Source of the DNA: Cyclobacteriaceae bacterium
GTDB lineage: Bacteria > Bacteroidota > Bacteroidia > Cytophagales > Cyclobacteriaceae
Reading direction: 5' to 3'
Assembly: GCA_019751475.1 (NCBI GenBank)
Contig: JAIENH010000562.1
Location: forward strand, 1-11,647
Length of the DNA: 11,647 nucleotides
The number at the start of each line of letters is the position of its first letter. The first letter of the stretch is position 1. Under the pieces are notes generated by a model. That model made no database searches, was not told the DNA's origin, and worked only from the letters and a program-made list of their open reading frames with translations. Below, piece after piece: positions 6,627 through 11,647 of the stretch. Made by a program: the position numbers and the translations under genes.

Positions 6627-8027
6627 TTACAGGTGCAGAGGCCTGTTCTCCGTAGCCGCTAAACACGCTTCTTTAAATGCCTCCATGTAAGTCGGGTGAG
6701 CATGACTCATGCGGGCCACATCTTCCGAGGAAGCGCGGTACTCCATGGCCACCACTCCGGCAGCAATCATGTCAGCAGCACGGGCACCAATGATATGAGC
6801 ACCCAAGATTTCGTCTGTGTTCTTATCTGCCAGAATTTTCACCAGGCCGTCAAGATCCATACTGGCGCGCGCACGACCCAGCGCTTTGTACGGAAAGCTC
6901 CCCACTTTGTAGGCCCGGCCCTGCTCTTTTAATTGCTCTTCGGTGTAACCTACACTGGCTACTTCTGGCCAGGTGTAAACCACTCCTGGAATTAACAGGT
7001 AATTGATGTGTGGTTTTTGTCCAGCCAGTTGCTCCGCCACCATCACGCCTTCTTCTTCTGCCTTGTGCGCCAGCATGGCACCGCGCACCACGTCACCGAT
7101 GGCGTAGATGTTATTCACTTTCGTTTTGAGATGGTCATCCACAGGCACTTTACCTTTATCTAATTCAATGCCCACTTTTTCGAGACCAAGTCCTTCAGTG
7201 TATGGTCTGCGACCCACACTCACGAGGCAATAGTCTCCTTTCAATTCGATTGCTGCTCCTCCGGCTTTCGGTTCTGCTTTCAGCAATACTTCTTTGCCTT
7301 TGTTTTCTACGGCCGTCACCTTGTGGCCCAAATAAAAATCCATTCCCAATTTCTTGGTCGATTTCATCAGCTCCTTTCCCATCGTTCCATCCATGGTGGG
7401 GATCAGGCTATCCAAAAATTCTACCACCGACACTTTGGATCCAATGCGTGCGTAAACAGAACCCAGTTCCATACCAATGACTCCTCCACCAACTATGATG
7501 AGGTGCTTGGGGACCTCTTTCAGTTCCAACGCTTCAGTACTGGAGATAATCCGTTTTTTATCGAATGGTGCAAAAGGCAGAGGTGTTGGTTTTGATCCGG
7601 TGGCAATGATTACATTATCTGTGGTCACTGTCGACTCCTTGCCGTCTTTCGCGGTAATCTTAATTGTATTTTTATCTACGAATGAGCCGACTCCCTTCAG
7701 CACATCAATCTTGTTCTTCTTCATCAGGAAAGCAACTCCATCCACATTGGCTTTTACAACACCCGCTTTGCGCGTGATCATCTGGGTTAGATTCACTTTC
7801 GGCTCGGGGATGTCAATGCCGTGTTCTTTAAAAGTATGGGCCGCATTGTGAAAATGCTCGGATGAATCCAGCAATGCCTTGGATGGAATGCAACCCACGT
7901 TGAGACACGTGCCCCCGAGCGTATCATATTTCTCGATGATGGCTGTTTTCATTCCAAGTTGTGCGCATCGTATAGCCGCGACATATCCACCAGGGCCTGA
8001 GCCAATAACTGTGACGTTGTATTGCAT
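6627..8027 (-). CDS. lpdA: Dihydrolipoyl dehydrogenase (E3)
   Basis: This 466-residue FAD/NAD disulfide oxidoreductase re-oxidises dihydrolipoamide on the E2 subunit of 2-oxoacid dehydrogenase complexes and reduces NAD+. It shows the FAD-binding GSGPGG (9-14), the redox pair Cys41 and Cys46 in GGTCLNVGCIPSK, and the NAD-binding IIVGGGVIGMELGSVYARIGS (from 177). It also has the second FAD motif YAIGDVV (308-314) and the C-terminal catalytic His444-Glu449 in HAHPTYMEAF. Length and motifs are complete. It is the last gene of the sucA-sucB cluster read leftwards, which supports a role in the 2-oxoglutarate dehydrogenase complex, though one E3 often serves pyruvate dehydrogenase too. It starts 10 nt after the stop of the Toprim-like gene, with an AT-rich spacer lacking a clear Shine-Dalgarno. 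Confidence 0.97.
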   Translation of the reverse strand: MQYNVTVIGSGPGGYVAAIRCAQLGMKTAIIEKYDTLGGTCLNVGCIPSKALLDSSEHFHNAAHTFKEHGIDIPEPKVNLTQMITRKAGVVKANVDGVAFLMKKNKIDVLKGVGSFVDKNTIKITAKDGKESTVTTDNVIIATGSKPTPLPFAPFDKKRIISSTEALELKEVPKHLIIVGGGVIGMELGSVYARIGSKVSVVEFLDSLIPTMDGTMGKELMKSTKKLGMDFYLGHKVTAVENKGKEVLLKAEPKAGGAAIELKGDYCLVSVGRRPYTEGLGLEKVGIELDKGKVPVDDHLKTKVNNIYAIGDVVRGAMLAHKAEEEGVMVAEQLAGQKPHINYLLIPGVVYTWPEVASVGYTEEQLKEQGRAYKVGSFPYKALGRARASMDLDGLVKILADKNTDEILGAHIIGARAADMIAAGVVAMEYRASSEDVARMSHAHPTYMEAFKEACLAATENRPLHL

Positions 8028-8037
8028 AATATTTAAA

Positions 8038-8517
8038 TTAACTAATAAATTCTTTTATTTTAGCTATTGAAGGGTGGTTAGAGGCATGGCCGAAAAACTT
8101 CTTGAAAGATGCTAACTGTTTTTGATTCTTTGCAAAACTTAAAAGTTCATGAAGCTTACTTTCCTTGTTAGATAAGTTATAGTCTGAGCTCGTCAAGTCT
8201 ATTTTTAAGTCTCTTGCAACCTCAATTGACCACGCCTCAATATTTGGTCGAATCAGAACTAATTTGTTGTCCGCATTTTTATCTAAAAGAAAAATCAAAT
8301 TTGAATCCTTATAAGCAATTCTTTGCGAATTTATTAAGTCTTCAATAAAATGCGGTTGTGCTTCGTTCGGGTCTTCGTCAACCAATCCAACTGAATTTTT
8401 ATCTCTCCTAAGTTTATTACAGACGTTTTCTTTACTGAATGAATGTTCAATACTCTTTGAGGGCACGCCTAAACTTAAAAGAAAAGCCTCATCTGAATAA
8501 CATTCAAAATAAATCAT
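8038..8517 (-). CDS. Small Toprim-like protein, partner of the upstream ATPase
   Basis: I do not recognise a named family with certainty. The 159 residues begin MIYFECYSDEAFLLSLG, which lines up with the first strand and helix of Toprim domains (vEG.sDe.fL..l), giving Glu5 and Asp9-Glu10; the usual Gly is Cys6. GLVDEDP (44-50) supplies a DxD pair, Asp47 and Asp49, as in metal-binding Toprim nucleases. RPNIEAWSIEVAR (90-102) resembles the P.(F/L)E.W motif of RloB- and DUF4276-like Toprim relatives. The inferred role is a metal-dependent nuclease or toxin held by the ATPase, as in OLD, PARIS (AriB) or AbiL-type pairs, but it is shorter than the Toprim partners I know. It overlaps the ATPase gene by 4 nt (ATGA), a strong sign that they act together. 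The gene is markedly AT-rich compared with lpd and sucB, consistent with horizontal gain. Confidence 0.6.
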   Translation of the reverse strand: MIYFECYSDEAFLLSLGVPSKSIEHSFSKENVCNKLRRDKNSVGLVDEDPNEAQPHFIEDLINSQRIAYKDSNLIFLLDKNADNKLVLIRPNIEAWSIEVARDLKIDLTSSDYNLSNKESKLHELLSFAKNQKQLASFKKFFGHASNHPSIAKIKEFIS

Positions 8518-9476
8518 TCTGCCATTAACAATTTATCAAAATTCAGAAAAACATCACTTCCAAAATCTAAAACATCCGTTATTCCCGATTGTGATAACGT
8601 GGATATTTTTGTCTGGTAGTCTTGACTATAAACTAGATTTACATTCAAATCGAGAATTGGAGTCTTTTCTATGATGGAATTAATCAAATAAGAATTATGC
8701 GTTATTATAAAATACTGGTTCCCATCGTGTCTGGCAATCATCTCGGCAAGCACTTTTGTATAAAAAGGAAAAGTGTTCGCTTCTGGTTCTTCAAGAAGTA
8801 TAGAAGCATTCTCATTTGATTTTATTATGGCCAAATAATAAATAATCCTTTTAATCGTGTCCGACATGGTAATTAGTGGAAATGACAAAAAAGACCCTTT
8901 TGATTCCCTGATGATTTCAAAATTATCATCAAATGGTTTTATCAATAGTTTAAAGCCAAGGTCATCCAGCAAAGTCTTAACAAGTGATTGTAATTCTTTA
9001 TTAGCTAAAAGAATAGAAGGTAAATTTTCTCCAAAGGGTGGTTCTAAATAAAGTTCATCGCTTTTAGTAAAGATTACATTTGGACTATACCGATAGAACA
9101 AGATTTTAGGCGGTGTTTGCCCGTTAGAAAAATTGTTTTGAAACTTTCCCTTGTTATCATAAAAAGCTTTGAATGGCGATTCATAATCAATGCTATTTTC
9201 GATAACGAATTGATTTGATTCTATCCAACCCTTAGACATCCAATCTCCCGCATTAACAGTAATTTCAAGGGACAAATCATATTCGTAAAACAGATGGGAT
9301 ACTTCATGAAAGCGAATGAATTTTGATATATCTTTATGAAAATTAAGAATCGAAAAAGCTTCAAAAATATTTGACTTACCCACATTGGCATCACCAATAA
9401 AAAGGTTAACCCGCTTGCAATCCATTTGCAAGTCCTTTACCGATTTAAAATTCTGAATAACTAAATTCTTGATCAT
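8514..9476 (-). CDS. OLD/ABC-type AAA family ATPase (putative defence module)
   Basis: This 320-residue protein has an ABC/SMC-like ATPase head of the AAA_15/AAA_21 type. The N-terminus MIKNLVIQNFKSVKDLQM is the classic first strand. Walker A is GDANVGKS (28-35, Lys34). The signature region is reduced to LITMSDTIKRIIYYLAII (201-218), which lacks the usual Ser-x-Gly. Walker B plus D-loop is ASILLEEPEANTFP (224-237, Glu229-Glu230). The H-loop is YFIITHNSYLIN (255-266, His260). It has no C-terminal Toprim domain; that function seems to sit in the next gene, so the pair looks like a split OLD protein. The ATG lies 8 nt after the sucB stop, so transcription from the suc promoter is likely. Known relatives work in anti-phage systems (OLD, PARIS AriA, AbiL, retron effectors); this assignment is by analogy. 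The gene is AT-rich against its neighbours. Confidence 0.85.
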   Translation of the reverse strand: MIKNLVIQNFKSVKDLQMDCKRVNLFIGDANVGKSNIFEAFSILNFHKDISKFIRFHEVSHLFYEYDLSLEITVNAGDWMSKGWIESNQFVIENSIDYESPFKAFYDNKGKFQNNFSNGQTPPKILFYRYSPNVIFTKSDELYLEPPFGENLPSILLANKELQSLVKTLLDDLGFKLLIKPFDDNFEIIRESKGSFLSFPLITMSDTIKRIIYYLAIIKSNENASILLEEPEANTFPFYTKVLAEMIARHDGNQYFIITHNSYLINSIIEKTPILDLNVNLVYSQDYQTKISTLSQSGITDVLDFGSDVFLNFDKLLMAE

Positions 9477-9484
9477 TTTTATCT

Positions 9485-11017
9485 TTAAACTCCTAAAATC
9501 AATCGTCCTGGGTCTTCCAGCATCTCTTTCACCCTCACCAAAAAGCTGACAGACTCACGACCGTCAATGATGCGATGATCATACGACAGTGCTACGTACA
9601 TAATCGGCCTGACGACAACCTCTCCTTTTTGCACTACCGGACGCTCCACAATGTTGTGCATCCCCAGAATAGCCGACTGCGGTGCGTTGATAATCGGTGT
9701 TGAAAGCATCGAACCGAATACACCTCCGTTGGTAATGGTAAACGTACCTCCCGTCATCTCCTCGATAGAAAGTTTTCCATCGCGGGCGCGTGTAGCTAGT
9801 CGCACAATTTCACTTTCAATTTGGTTCATGCTCAGCGATTCTGCATTTCGAATCACGGGCACAACCAAACCGCGTGGAGTGGATACTGCCACCGACACAT
9901 CACAGTAATCGTGATAAACAATTTCATCTTTATCAATGGAAGCGTTCACAGCCGGAAACTCTTTGAGAGCCGCACATATCGCCTTTGTGAAGAACGACAT
10001 GAATCCAAGCCCTACACCATACTTTTCTTTGAATTGCTCTTTGTAGCGTGAGCGCAAATCCATCACAGGCTTCATGTCTACCTCGTTGAAAGTAGTCAGC
10101 ATGGCCGTTTCATTTTTTACAGCCACCAGGCGTTTGGCAATCGTCTTCCGCAGCGAAGTCATTTTTTCCCTGCGTTCGTTCCGGCTTCCACCGGAGGCAA
10201 TTACCGGAGGTGCTATCGCAGCGGCCGGTTTCGCTTCTTTGGCAGGAGCCGATTGCGCTTTTACGGCATCTTCTTTCGTGATTCTTCCACCCACACCCGA
10301 ACCTGCCACCTGACCGGCAGCGATTCCTTTCTCATCCAGAATTTTTGCAGCAGCAGGAGAAGGTGTGCCAGCAGCGTAGGAGGTACTACCTGCAGGAGCA
10401 GGTGCAGCCGTTGGCTGAGGTGTGGACGCAACTCGCGCGGCAGCAGCGCCTCCTTCCGTAATTTCGATTCGACAAATCAATCCGCCAATGGGCAGCGTGG
10501 TTTTTTCTTTGGCCACAATGTGCAAGATGCCATTCGCTTCCGCTGGAAGTTCAAATGTTGCTTTGTCTGACTCCACTTCAGCAATCACTTCATCTAACTT
10601 AACAAAGTCGCCATCTTTCTTCAACCATGTAGAGATCGTCACTTCCGTAATCGACTCACCTACGGCCGGGACTTTCATTTCTTTTACTCCACCTGTTGCA
10701 GCAGCCTTAGGCGCGGCCGCGGGAGTAGCAGCCGGGGTCGCAGTAGTTGTGGGCTTAGCCTCTGTTTTCGCAGCCGGTGCACCAGCTCCATCAATTTCAC
10801 AAATCACAGCACCGATGGGTACCGTTTCGCCTTTCTGTTTGGCGATCTTGAGTGTGCCAGCCTGCGGGGCCGTCAACTCAAAGGTGGCCTTATCTGATTC
10901 TAACTCAGCAATCACTTCATCCATCTTCACGCTGTCTCCCTCTTTTTTCAGCCAGTTGGCAATGGTCACTTCAGAGATAGACTCTCCTACGGTGGGTACT
11001 TTTACTTGAAAAGCCAT
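9485..11017 (-). CDS. sucB: 2-oxoglutarate dehydrogenase E2, dihydrolipoyl succinyltransferase, with two lipoyl domains
   Basis: This 510-residue protein forms the core of the 2-oxoglutarate dehydrogenase complex and transfers the succinyl group from lipoamide to CoA. It has two lipoyl domains: residues 2-77 with Lys43 in ESDKATFEL, and 112-186 with Lys152 in the same motif. An Ala/Pro/Thr-rich hinge lies between and after them. A peripheral subunit-binding domain spans about 217-254 ([13 protein letters not shown]...[10 protein letters not shown]). The catalytic domain spans about 280-510, with the active-site His481 and Asp485 in [18 protein letters not shown](S/T)EVTI and the sucA neighbour mark it as the oxoglutarate rather than the pyruvate type. 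One lipoyl domain is usual for E2o (about 400 residues); two explain the extra length. The gene starts 30 nt after the sucA stop. It is followed by the ATPase/Toprim pair, not directly by lpd. Confidence 0.95.
   Translation of the reverse strand: MAFQVKVPTVGESISEVTIANWLKKEGDSVKMDEVIAELESDKATFELTAPQAGTLKIAKQKGETVPIGAVICEIDGAGAPAAKTEAKPTTTATPAATPAAAPKAAATGGVKEMKVPAVGESITEVTISTWLKKDGDFVKLDEVIAEVESDKATFELPAEANGILHIVAKEKTTLPIGGLICRIEITEGGAAAARVASTPQPTAAPAPAGSTSYAAGTPSPAAAKILDEKGIAAGQVAGSGVGGRITKEDAVKAQSAPAKEAKPAAAIAPPVIASGGSRNERREKMTSLRKTIAKRLVAVKNETAMLTTFNEVDMKPVMDLRSRYKEQFKEKYGVGLGFMSFFTKAICAALKEFPAVNASIDKDEIVYHDYCDVSVAVSTPRGLVVPVIRNAESLSMNQIESEIVRLATRARDGKLSIEEMTGGTFTITNGGVFGSMLSTPIINAPQSAILGMHNIVERPVVQKGEVVVRPIMYVALSYDHRIIDGRESVSFLVRVKEMLEDPGRLILGV
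10460..11014 (-). repeat. Intragenic tandem duplication encoding two lipoyl domains of sucB
   Basis: Two diverged copies of about 230 bp lie at about 11014-10787 and 10684-10460, separated by an Ala/Pro/Thr-rich linker. At protein level they share VP(T/A)VGESI(S/T)EVTI, NWLKK or TWLKK, DEVIAE and ESDKATFEL. The DNA has drifted, so this is an old domain duplication and not a recent repeat. Confidence 0.85.
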
Positions 11018-11047
11018 GAATGTAAAATTAGGTTGATGTTATGTTTC

Positions 11048-11647
11048 TTAAATCTCGAATGCCTGGTCTACAATTTTCTCTTGCTCTGCTTTGTGCACTT
11101 TAGAGTAGCCAGTAGCAGGCGAGGCACTTGCTTTGCGCGAAATGAATTCCATCTCTTGCTTCGGCATCATTCGTTGAATGAATGACTGAGCACCCATGTT
11201 GGAAGGCTCTTCTTGTGCCCATACGAGCTTAGTGCCTTTATATTTTTTGAAGATGTTCTTCAGTTGCCCTTCCGGGAATGGATATAATTGCTCCAGCCGA
11301 ACGATGGCCGTGTCTTTTGATTTCTTTTTCGTCTGTGCCTCCAGCAAATCATAGTAAATTTTTCCTGAGCACATCACGACACGCTTCACATCCTTGGCCG
11401 CTACCACGGCATCATCCAACACTTCCTGGAAGGCGCCTCCGGTAAATTCCTTTAGCGGAGAAATCACAGCCGGGTGCCGTAGTAATGATTTTGGAGAAAA
11501 CACCACGCATGGTTTTCTGAAGTGCCATGCCACCTGCCTTCTCAACAGGTGAAAAATATTGGCCGGGGTAGTTGGATTGGCTACAATGAAATTGTATTCA
11601 GCAGCCAATTGCAAAAAGCGCTCCGGTCGGCAGCTTGAGTGCTCCGG
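11048..11647 (-). CDS. sucA: 2-oxoglutarate dehydrogenase E1 component (C-terminal part, truncated by window edge)
   Basis: These are the last 199 codons of the thiamine-diphosphate E1 subunit, which decarboxylates 2-oxoglutarate and succinylates the E2 lipoyl group. The frame is open to base 11647 and begins PEHSSCRPERFLQLAAEY, the conserved GPEHSSAR.ERFLQL segment. NPTTPANIFHLLRRQ, FRKPCVVFSPKSLLRHP, VVMCSGKIYYDL and VRLEQLYPFPEGQL follow, all typical of the E1o transketolase C-terminal domain. The end reads WAQEEPSNMGAQSFIQ...PATGYSKVHKAEQEKIVDQAF, also characteristic of E1o, whose full length is about 900 residues. A TTG at 11614 is internal and not a start. It is the upstream-most gene of the cluster seen here; the operon promoter lies outside the window. 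Confidence 0.96.
   Translation of the reverse strand, partial: PEHSSCRPERFLQLAAEYNFIVANPTTPANIFHLLRRQVAWHFRKPCVVFSPKSLLRHPAVISPLKEFTGGAFQEVLDDAVVAAKDVKRVVMCSGKIYYDLLEAQTKKKSKDTAIVRLEQLYPFPEGQLKNIFKKYKGTKLVWAQEEPSNMGAQSFIQRMMPKQEMEFISRKASASPATGYSKVHKAEQEKIVDQAFEI

Noticed and set aside
7477..7851. 124-codon plus-strand open frame
   Set aside because: It is antisense to lpdA and shows no recognisable motif.
10422..11009. 195-codon open frame on the plus strand, rich in Ala/Ser/Thr
   Set aside because: It lies wholly antisense to sucB, and its composition is what the reverse of Ala/Pro/Thr-rich, GC-biased codons gives. It has no domain and sucB is clearly real.

Overview
The window looks like a chromosomal stretch of a Bacteroidota bacterium, most likely of the Cytophagales type. 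The signs are an FtsX/MacB-type permease with the MLRNYLTIAFR start, a FeoB-associated Cys-rich mini-protein, a DUF4105/Lnb-type protein, a 2-oxoglutarate dehydrogenase E2 with two lipoyl domains, and start codons with little Shine-Dalgarno sequence. This is judged from protein character alone; no database search was run.

Layout. (1) 1-930, minus strand: N-terminal 310 codons of an ABC transporter permease that runs off the left edge. (2) 931-1099: divergent intergenic region with a perfect 8-bp inverted repeat and a near-consensus sigma-54-like element facing the permease. (3) 1100-1255, plus: FeoB-associated Cys-rich membrane peptide. (4) 1360-2481, plus: stand-alone archaeal-type (MNS/STAND-like) ATPase with a C-terminal winged helix. 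A 47-bp interrupted palindrome ends inside its start codon. (5) 2478-3506, minus: radical SAM/SPASM protein, convergent with the ATPase and overlapping its stop codon. (6) 3561-4739, plus: secreted DUF4105 (Lnb-like) domain followed by about five membrane helices. (7) 4827-6622, plus: metY-like O-acetylhomoserine sulfhydrylase, coupled by an ATGA overlap to a CoA-binding protein. (8) 11647-6627, minus: the 2-oxoglutarate dehydrogenase cluster in transcription order: sucA (E1, C-terminal part only), sucB (E2), an ATPase plus Toprim-like gene pair, and lpd (E3).

How the genes work together. sucA, sucB and lpd supply the three components of the TCA-cycle 2-oxoglutarate dehydrogenase complex. Between sucB and lpd sits a visibly AT-rich two-gene module (9476-8038): an ABC/OLD-like AAA ATPase and, by a 4-nt overlap, a small protein with a Toprim-like E...DxD pattern. 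This architecture recalls OLD/PARIS-type anti-phage systems. The module lies 8 nt after sucB and 10 nt before lpd, so it is probably co-transcribed with a constitutive metabolic operon. It is the best candidate here for an undescribed system. The orphan ATPase with its dyad-symmetric start region is the second. No tRNA, rRNA, CRISPR array, insertion sequence or integrase is visible.
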